Positions 1 to 10,690 are shown, numbered from the stretch's first letter. The stretch: DNA of 64,000 nucleotides from Craspedostauros australis (GCA_026770025.1 JAMXDE010000042.1:62001-126000), one strand, 5' to 3'. Made by a program: numbers and translations. The notes: a model not told the origin generated them from the letters alone.

Positions 1-313
1 TCCTGCGCTGATCCTTGACCGGAACGAACGGCCGGAAGGGCATGGGAGGATTGAGCGTCATGGCTTCGTACTCGAAGGGGTAATCTTGGATTTGGCTGCC
101 ACGCTGCACGTTCCACCGGATGCGTCGCTCCTCGGTGGGATTCTCCGACATCTCGCGGTTCATGTCGCGGATCTCCTCGTTGGTTCGGTACGTGCCCGAC
201 TTGACCGACTTCTGTATGTAGGTCAGCAGGTCCGGCTTCTGCTTCAGGATGCGCTGCTGTCCATGGCGGTTGGACACCGCGCCGCGGCCCATGGCCACCC
301 TCGTGGCTTGCAT
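1..313 (-). CDS. Unknown conserved-looking protein, N-terminal part only (runs off left edge)
   Basis: On the minus strand an ATG at 313-311 opens a frame of 104 codons that reaches base 1 without a stop, so only the N-terminus is seen. A TAG lies 36 bases upstream in frame, which supports this start, and the context ACCAAAATG is reasonable. The protein starts MQATRVAMGRGAVSNRHGQQ and is rich in Arg, Gln and Glu with later motifs such as NEEIRDMNREMSENPTEER and YPFEYEAMTLNPPMPFRPF. The codon use (GC-rich third positions) matches the neighbouring genes. I recognise no domain. It lies head-to-tail with, and downstream of, the coiled-coil gene on the same strand. Confidence 0.6.
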   Translation of the reverse strand, partial: MQATRVAMGRGAVSNRHGQQRILKQKPDLLTYIQKSVKSGTYRTNEEIRDMNREMSENPTEERRIRWNVQRGSQIQDYPFEYEAMTLNPPMPFRPFVPVKDQRR

Positions 314-1011
314 TTTGGTGGGAAGTAGTTGAGTGGACTAGAGTGGACTAGAGTGGATTGGTATTGCCAGGATTACTGGGAAGGACGCTGGCCGTGCATA
401 CACCACAACCATTCACCCAGTCTCTGCTCTGTTGGGACCAAAGAGTGTGTACGTGGTCGCCTTGTGTCACCGTATCTCAATGCGTTCCGACACATCATCA
501 ATTACCATCACCATCTCCACAACCGTTCCACCACCACCGCCGTTGTCGCCATCAACTCGAGAACGAGTTTGAGACGACCAAACGATCGAAGGACTGACGG
601 TGAGATTTGATTGTAGCCTATCAAAATAAGACTAGACTAGAGAACGCATGGAACAACATTGTCAGCACACCGTTGTTGTGTTTGCGATGAACGTCAAGGC
701 TGGAGACAAGCGATGGACTTTGCACCAGAGGACAGCTAAGTATGCTCTGGAGAGTGCTCTACAAGGAATTCGTAGTGTTAACAATGGGATTAATTGTTGT
801 TGTGAACATGCACGCATTGACGATGGTCGTGATTCTACGATCTTGCTTGGTTGGTTGGTTGCGATGATCCAATCAATCCGCAACCAAGCAACACAGATGC
901 GTATTCGCCCTGCGGGTTTCAAGCGGTAGCTCGTATGTATGCGTGCCTCGACGATGACGTTGGGGGTTGGTGCATGTTCATCCGATGCACATGTACACGC
1001 ACATGTACATG
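314..1011. other. Intergenic region, 5' of the left-edge gene and 3' of the coiled-coil gene
   Basis: No supported gene. Near 331-358 there is a short tandem repeat of GAGTGGACTA. The open frames here are short, overlap on both strands and lack codon bias. It should contain the promoter of the left-edge gene and the 3' end of the coiled-coil transcript, but I see no clear TATA box or AATAAA. Confidence 0.5.
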
Positions 1012-4000
1012 TTAGATGTTTCCAGTGGCCCTTCTTCGGTTGTTCGTGTACTTGCTGCGCACGTAGCTGCGCAAGTCGCCACCGGACCTCCTGGATTGAC
1101 GGCTGCTCAGGGATTCCCCACCTCCTCGGCTGTTGGATTCGTGGGCAGATCCCAGAGATTCATCCATGGCGCTGTCGTGAGAGTCGTTCGACTCCTGACC
1201 TCTCGCCTGGCCTTCCAGGTAGCTCCCGAATTCGCTGCCGCTGCGTGCGCTCTCCGGCGAGAATGATTCCAAGTCGAAGTTCAGGTTCTTGGGTGGATTC
1301 ACTGAATCTGGGTTGGATGAGTAGCTCCTGCTCACAGTGAAAGTTGCCTGCGTGTTGTCGTCATTGTCAAAGAACTTCTGAGGTTGGGACTGCGGCTGCG
1401 GCTTTGACTGATGCCGTGGTTGGTGTTTGGAGTCATACTGACGCAGCGTTTCCTTCAGTCTGCGGCTGGACGTGGAGAATGTGGCAGAGTTGTTGGAGAA
1501 CGTTGATATGTCGTCGCCCAAACCTCTGCCGTCGATTTGTCGCAGCTGATCTGTGAGCCGTTTGCACTCAAAGTTCTTCTCCTTCAGCTCGCGTTCCAAC
1601 GTGTTCATTTTGCGCTCCATCATCTCCCTCTGCGCGGTGAGGTCGTTCAGCGCATCCTTAAGATCGTCGATCTTGCATCCATAGGATGCCTGCTTCTCCT
1701 CGATCTCTTTGTTGAACTTCTCACGCAGCGTCTTGGCTGTCTCCACTGCCCTGGTGGCCAAGACCTTGGCGTGCTCCAGTTCTCCCTCCTTCCTGTCGAG
1801 CTCTTCGCGGAAGTAGGCGATGTCCTCGTCACGTTCTGACATCGCTGGGATCATGTTTTCGAGCGCAAGAAGTATTTGCTGCTTTTCGTCTTCGACATGG
1901 GCAATCTCCTTCTTGAAGCGTTCGTTCTCTGCCATCGAGGTTTGAAGCTGTCGTTCCATCTCATCTAGCTGCCCTCCTCTGCCGGAATCAGCGTCGCGAG
2001 ACTTCTTCGTTTCCTCCTCGAGCGACGCGATCTTCGCTCGCAGTGCATCGGCCTCCGTCGACACTCCGGCGGCATCGTACCTAATCATATCGAGAGCCTC
2101 CTGCAGCTTGTGCTTGGTGTTCGTGTCACGATCAAGCTTCTGTTCGAGTTCGACGATTTGCATGTTCTTCCTGTCTTCCATTTCCCGCAGCGCCCTCTCT
2201 GAGCGTTCCAACTTCGAGGTCAGCTCCGACACCTTCGTGCGGAGCTCGTCCTTGGCTCTCGACTGCGTACTGAGCCTGGTCTCGAATTCGATTTTTTCCA
2301 TCTCAAAGTGTCGAACCTCAGATCTTTTGTCGTCCATCTCCTTCACGATTTGGTCAGCCTTCTGCTTGGCGACGTCCCTCGCGCGGTTGGCTTGATCAAG
2401 CTTCGTCCTGAGCCCGGACACCTCGTGCTGCAAGTTGTCGATTTCGGATTTGAGCTTGTCCAGCTGGCTTCGAGCACCCACAGCCTCCTGCTCGGTGTGC
2501 TTTTGCGCGTACGTCTGTGCATGCAGCTTGGCCTCCAATGACGACACCTGCTCCGAGTAGGAAGTGACCGATGCATTCAGATCTTTCACCTTTTGCCGCA
2601 GCTCTCCTTCCACCTTCCCAATCTTCTGCTTGTGCTCATCGCACTCCTTCGTTTTGGTGTCCAGCTCAGCAAGCAGAGATGGGATCTTCTGCCTGAGCTC
2701 GGCGATTTGCTTGTCTTTGCGATCGAGCTCGGCGCTGGTCGCGGCAATCTGCTGCTTCACGCCTTGGTGGTCCTTCTTGACGTCCTCCAGCTGCGACACT
2801 TCCGCGCTGTATCTGCCGATGGCATCCTTCATCTCCCTCCGCTTATTCTCGAGCTCCTCCTGGGCTTCCTTCAGCTTGAAGTTGAGCTCCTCGTTCTTCA
2901 TCGACCTCTGCTCCACGTCTGCCTCCAGTTCCATCACCTTCCTCGTGTTGCGTTGAATGAGGTCTTGCGTATGCCGTTGCTTGTCTTCCAACTCGCCGCG
3001 TGCGCTCTGCAGCTTGTCCTCGACTTCCGACTTGGTCTGAGTCTCCTCCTCCAGCTTGCTTTGAAGCTCAGAAATCTCCTTCGCGTACTTCTGCACGACC
3101 TCGCGCATGTACTTGTCCTTCATCTGGAGTTCTGCTGTCGTGCCGTCCTTGGTGATGGAGTAGTTGCGCTTGGTTTGTGCCAACTCCGTTCGGACGTCTT
3201 CGAGACCAATGCGTGCCTGAGACAGCTCTTCCGCCTGCTCGGCCTTCTCCTTCTGGAGCTCCTTCACTGAACCCTGCAGACGTTCGATGCTGGCCTCGAG
3301 AGACACCTTTTGCTGTTCTGCATTCTCGATCTTGGCCTCGAGATCCGCGATCTGCTGCCTTGACTGTTTCTGAGACTCCGCGAAGGATTTCTCCTTCCGA
3401 TCAAGCCTCTCTTCAAGGCTGCTCTTCGTTGCCGCGACGTGGAGATGCTCCTCGACCAGGGCGGACACCTCGGCATAGTCGCTGCGGAGGTTGGCCATCT
3501 CCTTCTCCTTCTTCGTCTTTTCGGTTGTCAGCTTGGCGATGTCCCGCTCGGCAGATTCCAGCGACTTCTCCGTGGCCGATTTGTCTGCGAGCAAGTCATT
3601 CACTTGATGCTCCAGCGACTGGACCCTTGACTCGAGTCGCCCTTGCATCTCGTTGAACATGCGATCCTTCTTCTTGATTTCGGACTGGTTGTCCTCCTTC
3701 TCGATTGACAGCTGGTGCTCCGTCTCGACCAGCTTCGCCGTCAGCTCCTCGCAATCCTTGCGGAATCTGTGGGATTCGGAGATTTGCTTCTTCTTCTCTT
3801 CCTCGATCGTTAGAAGGCGCATCTTCATTTCCTTCGCCAATTCCTCGAGCTCGGACAACATCTTCACCTTCTGCTTAAGGCCGAGGATCTGGTCCTGGAG
3901 GCGGTCGATGGTGGCATCCTTCTCGGTGACCTTGCTCTTCTCCTTCTCCACGCGATCGAGGGCCTCCTCGATCTGCCGTCGCAGACCCTCCATCTCCGAG

Positions 4001-6696
4001 AGCTTCTGCCGCTCTTCCATGGAGTTCGATGCTGCGAGGTGCAGCTTGTGCTCCAGCTGTTCGATGGTGGATCGCTTCTGTTTCAGGCTCGTTTCGCTCG
4101 CGCGCACCTTGCTCTCGAGCTTGAGGATCGTGCTCTGCAGGTCGTCCTTGGTCTTCTCGAAGTCCAATCGTTCCTCGAGAACCTCATCCTGCAAGGTCTT
4201 GTAGCTGGTCTTGGTCTGCTCCAGCTTCTTCTCCAACCTCACGCTCGCCTCGGTGGATGACAGCTTCCTATCCTCGATCTCGTCGTTGGCCTGCTGCAGC
4301 TGCGCCTCCAGCTTGCGGATAGAGTCCTGCCTGGCCTGCTCCAGTTCGGCGAATTCCGCTTCCTGCTTGGCAACCTCGGTCTTGAGCTTGGACTCGATGG
4401 CACGGAATTGCTTGCGCTGGGCTTCGATGGCATCATCGCGATCTCGCATCTCCGTAATGTGCTTGCTCTCCATCTCCGCCATGAACTCGCGGGCCTTGTT
4501 GTCCTCGATCTGAACGCGCATGCCGAGCTCCTTGATGCGTTTGTCCTTGTCCGCGATATCTTTCATGCACGTGTCCAATCGGTTGCGCATGTCCTCCAAC
4601 TCCCGTGATCGGTCCATGTCCTTGCGTTCAAATTCCTCGCACGACGATCGTTCCTTCGTCTCTGCCTCCTTGATGCGATGGGAGAGATCCTGTCTCGTCT
4701 GATCGTAGGACAGCTGCAGCGACTCCAGCTCTCGCCGCAGCTTCTCGGCCGCCTGGCTCTCGTCACGGCGGACCTGATCCACCACGGCTTCCTTCATGTC
4801 CTCCAAGTCCCTTTGATTTTGTTTGTTGCGTTCCTGCAGTTCGGCATGATGGCGGTCCGTCTGGTGGCGCAGCTGCTCCTGCATGGATTTGATTCGGGCC
4901 TCGAACTTTTGAATCTCGTCGGCGTGCTTCACCACCATGGTCTGCATCTTGACGGTGGTGGAACTCTGATCGTCCTTGCGTTGCGTCAGCGACTCCTCGA
5001 CCTCCTGACGTAGCGCGTCGATGGCCTTCTGCTGGTCGAGGATCAGCTCTGCCTGCTGCGCGTCCTTCTTCTTGGACAGCATGATGGCATGATCCTTGTC
5101 CGCGAGGTCCTTGGCCTGCTTGTCGATTTGGTCATGGGCATGCGTGATGTCGTCGTTGGTGAGCTGGAGCTGTTCGTTGAGGCTGGCGATGCGTTTCTCG
5201 TAGGTGGCATCCTTCTCATCGGAAGTCGATTTGAGCGATGACTTGAGGAACTTGATCTCCTGCTGCATCTTGGCCATGTCGTGCTTCTTGCGCTCCAGCT
5301 TGGACAGGAGACTGACCTTGACGGTCTTGACCTCGGAGAGCTCCATCTCCAGAGAATCCTCCTTGGCCTTGAGATCGCCGACCGTGGCATCCTTTTGTCT
5401 GCACCTGGTCTGCGCATCTTCCAGCTGCTTGAGAAGTCGTTGGTGCTGCTGTCGCGTGTTGGATAGATCGGCCTTTGCTTCATCCACGTGTTCCTGCACC
5501 CGATGCAACTTCGTGGCCTGGTCACGCAGCTTGGCTTGGTACTCTTCCTCCATCTGTCTCTTGCGCTGCTCGTTGTCGGTGTACGCGACGTGCATTTCGT
5601 GGGTGAGACGCTGGAGATCCTCCTGCAGACGACCCACCAGCTCGCCGTTGCGCTGCGCGGAAGCGAGGCGTGGTTTCTGGTTTTCCAGCTCGGTCTGCGC
5701 ACCATGCAGCTTCTTTTCGAGATTCTTGAGCTCCTGCACGAGGTTCTGGCATTCGAGTTCCACTTCGTGACGCCCCAGCTTCGAGATCGTTCGCGGTGAC
5801 AGCGGCTGGTACTTGCTCTGCATTTGAGGTATGTGGATCTGCCTCGTGGATGCTGCCGCAGCGTTGCCAATGCTCCCCTGCCTCAAAGATGACTGGAGGA
5901 CGGGGGCTGCGACGTTGCGTTGCACCGTCGGCGTCATGGGTTCATTCGTTGGTGGTGGCAGCCGTTGTGAGCGCGGGTTGGAGGCGGCTCGGATGACTTT
6001 GGGGATGGACGATTGGTCGCGCTTGCTCTGCGTTGGCTGAGGTGTTAGGTTGAGAGATGGCGCCTGCCTGGGAGTCTTCGGTGCTGCGTGACGTGTTGAC
6101 ACCTTCTCCGTGTCAAGCTCGGCGAAGAACTGCTCCTCCTCCAAATCATCGGTGAGGCTTTTGTTGTGATTGCTGAGCGGGTACGACTGACGGTTCTTCC
6201 TTGCAGTGGACGATGAAGAACGTGCATACGAGGGGTTGGCACTCGTTTGCCCCATCCGTTGCCCATGCTGCTGCAACAACTGGTCGGCTGCGTAGAGAGC
6301 GTCTCCGCTGGATTTGCGCACCCTGCCGGTGCTCGCCGCACGTGCTGCCGACGAACGCGACGCCGTGCGATTGCCCGCGCCATTGCCATTCATGTACTCT
6401 TCGTATGCAGCCGAAGGATGCTTGCGTACTTGTTGCTGATCCTGGTAGTGCGGTTGCGGTTGAGGCTGCCTCTTGGCTGACTGGGGGCGCATGCTGGATT
6501 TGGATCGTCTGTCGGAACCGGCAGGATAGTGCTGCCTGGAGTGCGAGCTTTGCTTGGTGTGGATCTCCCAGTTCTCAAAAGAGTTCTGCGGTCTGGGGGT
6601 CTCTTGCCGCCTGGGTCGCGGCTGCGATTGGTACCGCCGGTTGCTGCCGCTGGTGCCGTTCATCATCTCAGTCGTCGTTGCGATGTGGACTCTCAA
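1012..6696 (-). CDS. Very long coiled-coil protein (1,894 aa)
   Basis: One uninterrupted frame of 1,894 codons. Residues 1 to about 300 are a basic, Gln/Ser/Arg/Pro-rich disordered head. About 310 to 1,720 is almost continuous heptad-like sequence rich in Glu, Lys, Gln, Leu and Arg, with no proline clusters. The last 170 residues are a Ser/Gln/Asn-rich tail ending RRRATGNI. This architecture is that of cytoskeletal, centrosomal or tethering coiled-coil proteins (rootletin/CEP/golgin-like in form), but no motor, GRIP or kinase domain is visible, so I assign no specific function. The first Met at 6696 is followed by MM at residues 11-12, and the true start could be there (about 6666). Intron-free over 5.7 kb. 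Long simple coils can resemble myosin tails by composition alone. Confidence 0.85.
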   Translation of the reverse strand: MRVHIATTTEMMNGTSGSNRRYQSQPRPRRQETPRPQNSFENWEIHTKQSSHSRQHYPAGSDRRSKSSMRPQSAKRQPQPQPHYQDQQQVRKHPSAAYEEYMNGNGAGNRTASRSSAARAASTGRVRKSSGDALYAADQLLQQHGQRMGQTSANPSYARSSSSTARKNRQSYPLSNHNKSLTDDLEEEQFFAELDTEKVSTRHAAPKTPRQAPSLNLTPQPTQSKRDQSSIPKVIRAASNPRSQRLPPPTNEPMTPTVQRNVAAPVLQSSLRQGSIGNAAAASTRQIHIPQMQSKYQPLSPRTISKLGRHEVELECQNLVQELKNLEKKLHGAQTELENQKPRLASAQRNGELVGRLQEDLQRLTHEMHVAYTDNEQRKRQMEEEYQAKLRDQATKLHRVQEHVDEAKADLSNTRQQHQRLLKQLEDAQTRCRQKDATVGDLKAKEDSLEMELSEVKTVKVSLLSKLERKKHDMAKMQQEIKFLKSSLKSTSDEKDATYEKRIASLNEQLQLTNDDITHAHDQIDKQAKDLADKDHAIMLSKKKDAQQAELILDQQKAIDALRQEVEESLTQRKDDQSSTTVKMQTMVVKHADEIQKFEARIKSMQEQLRHQTDRHHAELQERNKQNQRDLEDMKEAVVDQVRRDESQAAEKLRRELESLQLSYDQTRQDLSHRIKEAETKERSSCEEFERKDMDRSRELEDMRNRLDTCMKDIADKDKRIKELGMRVQIEDNKAREFMAEMESKHITEMRDRDDAIEAQRKQFRAIESKLKTEVAKQEAEFAELEQARQDSIRKLEAQLQQANDEIEDRKLSSTEASVRLEKKLEQTKTSYKTLQDEVLEERLDFEKTKDDLQSTILKLESKVRASETSLKQKRSTIEQLEHKLHLAASNSMEERQKLSEMEGLRRQIEEALDRVEKEKSKVTEKDATIDRLQDQILGLKQKVKMLSELEELAKEMKMRLLTIEEEKKKQISESHRFRKDCEELTAKLVETEHQLSIEKEDNQSEIKKKDRMFNEMQGRLESRVQSLEHQVNDLLADKSATEKSLESAERDIAKLTTEKTKKEKEMANLRSDYAEVSALVEEHLHVAATKSSLEERLDRKEKSFAESQKQSRQQIADLEAKIENAEQQKVSLEASIERLQGSVKELQKEKAEQAEELSQARIGLEDVRTELAQTKRNYSITKDGTTAELQMKDKYMREVVQKYAKEISELQSKLEEETQTKSEVEDKLQSARGELEDKQRHTQDLIQRNTRKVMELEADVEQRSMKNEELNFKLKEAQEELENKRREMKDAIGRYSAEVSQLEDVKKDHQGVKQQIAATSAELDRKDKQIAELRQKIPSLLAELDTKTKECDEHKQKIGKVEGELRQKVKDLNASVTSYSEQVSSLEAKLHAQTYAQKHTEQEAVGARSQLDKLKSEIDNLQHEVSGLRTKLDQANRARDVAKQKADQIVKEMDDKRSEVRHFEMEKIEFETRLSTQSRAKDELRTKVSELTSKLERSERALREMEDRKNMQIVELEQKLDRDTNTKHKLQEALDMIRYDAAGVSTEADALRAKIASLEEETKKSRDADSGRGGQLDEMERQLQTSMAENERFKKEIAHVEDEKQQILLALENMIPAMSERDEDIAYFREELDRKEGELEHAKVLATRAVETAKTLREKFNKEIEEKQASYGCKIDDLKDALNDLTAQREMMERKMNTLERELKEKNFECKRLTDQLRQIDGRGLGDDISTFSNNSATFSTSSRRLKETLRQYDSKHQPRHQSKPQPQSQPQKFFDNDDNTQATFTVSRSYSSNPDSVNPPKNLNFDLESFSPESARSGSEFGSYLEGQARGQESNDSHDSAMDESLGSAHESNSRGGGESLSSRQSRRSGGDLRSYVRSKYTNNRRRATGNI

Positions 6697-8720
6697 AGGT
6701 CGCCGTCGACCGCGATGGATTGCTGCTTATGGGGGCGCGCAATTCCACGAGTCCTGAATCGTCGATCGGCGGCAGGTGCGTCTTTTGATTGGGTCCAAAG
6801 GAGCTGGGTCAGTTGCTCCAAGTCTTCAGCTCCAATCGTGAGATGAGTGCTCGTGCGGCGCAGAGTATTGCTCGAGTAAAACTTGCTGGAGTGGTCCTTG
6901 TTGGGCACACGCTCACGATGAGCGGAGAAGACCGACGGACAAGGCACACTCCTCCCCGAGTATTGAAGATTGGAGTATGTTGCAGCAGAGTGTCCTGGTA
7001 TGATGGGTGGAAGGAAGCACCGATGGTAGTGGACGCCTCTGCCGTTTTGCAATCGCACCTTGGCTCGGCAACGCGTGGAAACTCCTCTGTGCTAGTTGGC
7101 TCCACTCCGTCTGCCTCTCCAACTTTGGGTGCTTCAGTGGATGCTGCAACTGTTGCGGCCTTGCTGGCTTCGTCTCCGAAGTATTCGATGCAGTTGGCCG
7201 ATTGAGGAGGTGCAATGCTTTGCAATGTGATGTGACGGAATGGGTTGAGATGTGATATGATGTGATGGAGAATGTTTGTGGCGAAGTTGGCAGGTGTTGA
7301 CGTGGGGATGTTGTGCTTTCGCCCAGCCCTCGAGAGAGCCTTCCTTCGCAATGGATGCTCCTCCTCGACTCGACTTGCCACCGTTATGCTTTGTCGGTCG
7401 GTGAGTGAGTGAGTGAGTGGGCGAGTGAGTGAGTTGGATGACGGCTCTCTTGGGAGGCCTCCGGATGCACAATGGCACCGACAGAAAGAGAAGAAATAGT
7501 GGACCTTGGCCCACAAGGAGCGTTTCTCTGTTCGACTCTCCGTTTGCCTGTCTTTGGGGTTTCAAAAGATGCCGCGCTGCGAGTTTTACCGCTTTCGCAA
7601 ACAAAGCGAGAAAACACAAGACAGAGCAGCGTTCACTCGTGTTGGCTCTTCTCATTTGTGCGCGCGCATGCTACATTTCAAACGAAGACGACATCATATG
7701 ACTAAACACATGTTAATAAAATCAAATACAATAGACGTTAATAACGTTAATCATGCCAAACAGGAAGCCAATGGATCAGAAGCAACTCACAAACTAAAAT
7801 GTCCCAGACTTGCCACGACGAATGGTATCTTTTGTCGCTTGGACACAACACAGTCCTCTGATACCGTTTGGTTTGTCGCACCATCCGCCAACGACGTTTG
7901 GTGGGTTGGTTCTGATCCTCTCCCTTGGTGGCTTCTGTCTTTGTTGACAGCTTGTATACTCTCGAGTACCATGTTATGCTCACTCTTCCTTTGCCGGTGT
8001 CTCCGGCATGATCGCTGGCACATGACGCCTTCGGACATTACTCTCTGCTCTGCTTCTTTCCGCCCGGAGGTTCCGCATTTGGAGCCGAACGCCGCAACAA
8101 GTGCAATCCTCCACAACCGAGTGAACAGAGACCCACGTTCTGATGTTGCTCTTCGCGTTGAAGACCATAGATCGTCCCAAAGCACGTGCCGCACGTGTTG
8201 GAGAGTGGACAACATCAAGAATCGCAAGAAGTGAACCGCGGCATTCAATTGCGTATTGCATGGGGCGAGTTTGGTTGCATTTGCGAATCAAGTGAAAGGG
8301 CCATAAAAACTATTAGCGATCTGCTGCTGCTGTGTATGAGTATTCTACCGCATTAGTATGAGTACGGGATAGGCATGCAGGTTGTTGGGTTACTTCTCGT
8401 GGATTGCGCATCGTTTGGAGCGTGGCAATCGCCAGATGGCAGATGCTGCTGGTATCGGCCGCTGTCCATTCAGCGTAATGAAAATTGCGGATTGGAAATG
8501 TAGAGCAGAGTTTGGTGTGCTGGTATTGTCGATAGCATTTGTATCGTAAGAGTGCGACGGTCGGGCAAGGAAACGTATGGATTGGTCGAGAAGAAACACC
8601 ACGTCCTTCCCTGTCCTGTCCTGTCCTGTAATGTCCGCCCTGATCTGATCTGTACGCAATGAAGTGTAGCCATGCATTGCACGTGATGCAGGCTCAGTGC
8701 AACGGTTGGGGAGGCATGCT
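6697..8720. other. 2-kb intergenic region without a convincing gene
   Basis: Contains the 5' flank of the coiled-coil gene and the 3' flank of the DUF1275 gene, both on the minus strand. Overlapping open frames on both strands (the longest about 240 codons) have no recognisable domain and contain translated simple repeats. A minus-strand stretch around 7000-7200 has a somewhat protein-like acidic composition and could be a small exon or small gene, but I find no supported start or splice signals. Confidence 0.4.
7401..7433. repeat. (GTGA)n microsatellite
   Basis: GTGAGTGAGTGAGTGAGTGG followed by GCGAGTGAGTGAG: about eight tetranucleotide units with one interruption. Not multiple-of-three and not in a supported gene. 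Confidence 0.8.
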
Positions 8721-9776
8721 TTAGTCGCAGGACGTCCCGTCGTCGTCCACTCTGCATTCCGCGACGCTTCGGAAGAGAATTCCCGTGCGAATGATCTCGC
8801 GGTCGTGGTAGAGGAACAAGGCGCTGTAGGAGAGACCGAGGATGGAGAAGGTCTTGTTCCACACCCAGGCCGGAAGGATGTTGCCTCCCGTCGTGCTCTG
8901 GAACGAGGCGCAGGCAGTGAATGCACCGACGAAGAAGCTCGCGAGAATGGCGAGGCCGAGGTAGGTACCCTCGGTGCGGAACTTGGGCTTGCCAGCCTTC
9001 ATGCTGAAACTGTCCATGGCCTGCTGCGCGAGCCTCGTGTAGTGGCCCGTGATGACGAAGGTGAGGGTTCCGGCGACCTGCTGGCCGACGGAGTTGACGA
9101 GGCCGAACCCGGCGGACAGCATGGTGACCGGCAGCCAGCGATTCTGCAGCATGTTCATGAGGATGTCGCTGCCCACGAAGAGGGACGCGACGAGCGGGGC
9201 GCAGACGAGCGCCAGGGACTTCTTCTCCAGCTTGGAATTGGATTGGCGGAAGGACACGATGCCGGCGAGGTAGGCGATGATGACGGTGAGGTAGTAAACG
9301 GCGTCCATCGGCCGTGACTCCACCAAAGCACGGGCCATCCACATGGTGTTGCCCGTCATCATGGTGGAGAAGGTCTGGTACTTGAGGAAGGTCGCCACTT
9401 GCCCCCATCCCGTGAGGAAGGCCATGACCGCGGCGAAGCGCTTCTTGCCCATGCTGTTGGTTTGGGCGGGCATCTTGATTGCGGCAACTGCCTTGGAGAG
9501 TTCGACCGCCTTGGCTGTGCCTCGACGGGACATGTCAGCCGAAGCGGCTTCCGATGAGAAGAGCACGCTCCTTTCGAATGCTACGGCTGACGGCCGGCTC
9601 TGAGGTACAACCCAGCTCGGCTGTGACGTTGATGGGGCACGAAAATGCAATGCGGAAGATCTCGCATTGGAGACGGCATTTCTTGTGCTGGCGGAATATG
9701 CCTCGCAGCGTGGTGCCTGTTGGCATGCGACGAGACAAGCCACGATTGCGGCAACGTTTCTTGATGATATCCTCAT
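8721..9776 (-). CDS. DUF1275 (YoaK-like) multi-pass membrane protein, probably organelle-targeted
   Basis: 351 residues. After a hydrophobic N-terminal signal (residues 1-25, ending CEA-YS) comes a Ser/Arg/Ala-rich stretch to about 105, compatible with a bipartite plastid presequence (inference). The body matches the DUF1275 pattern: a first helix RFAAVMAFLTGWGQVATFL, then FSTMMTGNTMWMARAL with the conserved MTGN, a helix YYLTVIIAYLAGIVSF, and the second-half repeat GLVNSVGQQVAGTL...VITGHYTRL with the conserved TGH/N-T-R-L. About six membrane segments follow the usual DUF1275 layout. DUF1275 proteins are poorly characterised; several bacterial ones are annotated as putative transporters. Intron-free. 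It is divergent from the glycosyltransferase-like gene at 10691, with about 0.9 kb between the two starts. Confidence 0.85.
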   Translation of the reverse strand: MRISSRNVAAIVACLVACQQAPRCEAYSASTRNAVSNARSSALHFRAPSTSQPSWVVPQSRPSAVAFERSVLFSSEAASADMSRRGTAKAVELSKAVAAIKMPAQTNSMGKKRFAAVMAFLTGWGQVATFLKYQTFSTMMTGNTMWMARALVESRPMDAVYYLTVIIAYLAGIVSFRQSNSKLEKKSLALVCAPLVASLFVGSDILMNMLQNRWLPVTMLSAGFGLVNSVGQQVAGTLTFVITGHYTRLAQQAMDSFSMKAGKPKFRTEGTYLGLAILASFFVGAFTACASFQSTTGGNILPAWVWNKTFSILGLSYSALFLYHDREIIRTGILFRSVAECRVDDDGTSCD

Positions 9777-10553
9777 GGTGATGCTTTGTTTTGGATGTCG
9801 TTTGATTTGATCTCTGTGTTGGAGGTCTGGTTGAGCGATCGTGCGAGGCGAGAAAGGACGGGTAGTGGCGATGCCTGTGTGTGTGGTGTGTTGTGTTTTG
9901 CTTGTGTTTGTGTTTGTGTGTTGTGGTGGCGTGGTGGCGTGGTGGTGCGTCGGCAGATTTTTTGGTCGTTCTGTGTTTTTGTGACCAGTTCGGTAGCGAA
10001 AGGTATCGTGGTGAGTTGCGTGTCGTTTTGGTGGGTTGTGGTCGATCCCCTTTCAATCACACAACCAATCCAACATCCGCGTGCGTTGCTCGCACTGGTG
10101 CTCTGTGCTCGCATCACTGTTCCCGCACTCACTCGCCTGCGATTGATGTCTGTTTTCGTCCGGTCTCAATTCTGGTTGTGACCAAATTCCAGAACCTGCG
10201 CCAATTGTTGCATTTGCGAATCAGAATTGTTCTGATCGGTCGTGACACAGTCATGACGTCATCCCAGATGATTGCATTTTCGCGTGGAAAGAAGCACACA
10301 TGCCAAATGATGATACAGCCTAAAACAAATGTTGGAAATTCGACGAAACCTGCGTCACGAAATTCAGCATCCGAACAACACGAAGAACGTGGATGGAGGG
10401 ACACACTATCAGCAACGACAATGGCGACAGTACTTCTCGGACTCGCGTTCGTACTCGTACTCGCACTCCCAGTTGTGCTCGCGTCCGCAGGCGTGGTTGG
10501 AGAGCACGATGAATCGGACAGTCAGGCACAATGACAATCGCATTGACGACGAA

Positions 10554-10585
<32 letters not shown>

Positions 10586-10690
10586 TGATGATATAAGATC
10601 ACCGAGAGAAATCAAAGCTGCCTCCGACGACAAGTGAGCGGTTCATCCAGAAGATAGCGAGGAAAGAGGACAGAGGAGATACAGACGAGG
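9777..10690. promoter_or_regulatory. Divergent intergenic/promoter region with a CRE-like palindrome
   Basis: This 0.9-kb gap separates two divergent genes, so it should hold both promoters. It includes a G/T-rich stretch (9880-9950), a perfect CRE-type palindrome TGACGTCA at 10254-10261, and a (GAC)n-like run at about 10540-10590. TGACGT-type elements are known as CO2/cAMP-responsive sites in the diatom Phaeodactylum. Any role here is inference, because an 8-bp palindrome can occur by chance. Confidence 0.35.

Noticed and set aside
2593-3270. Long plus-strand frame opposite the coiled-coil gene, Leu-rich
   Set aside because: It mirrors the Glu/Lys/Gln-rich coil on the other strand; the Leu-rich composition is the expected antisense shadow.
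5043-5870. 275-codon minus-strand frame within the coiled-coil gene
   Set aside because: Arg/Ser-rich shifted-frame shadow of the main coding frame.
6809-7516. 235-codon minus-strand frame upstream of the coiled-coil gene
   Set aside because: Includes the translated GTGA microsatellite (THSLTD-type) and no domain; an overlapping plus-strand frame is equally open.
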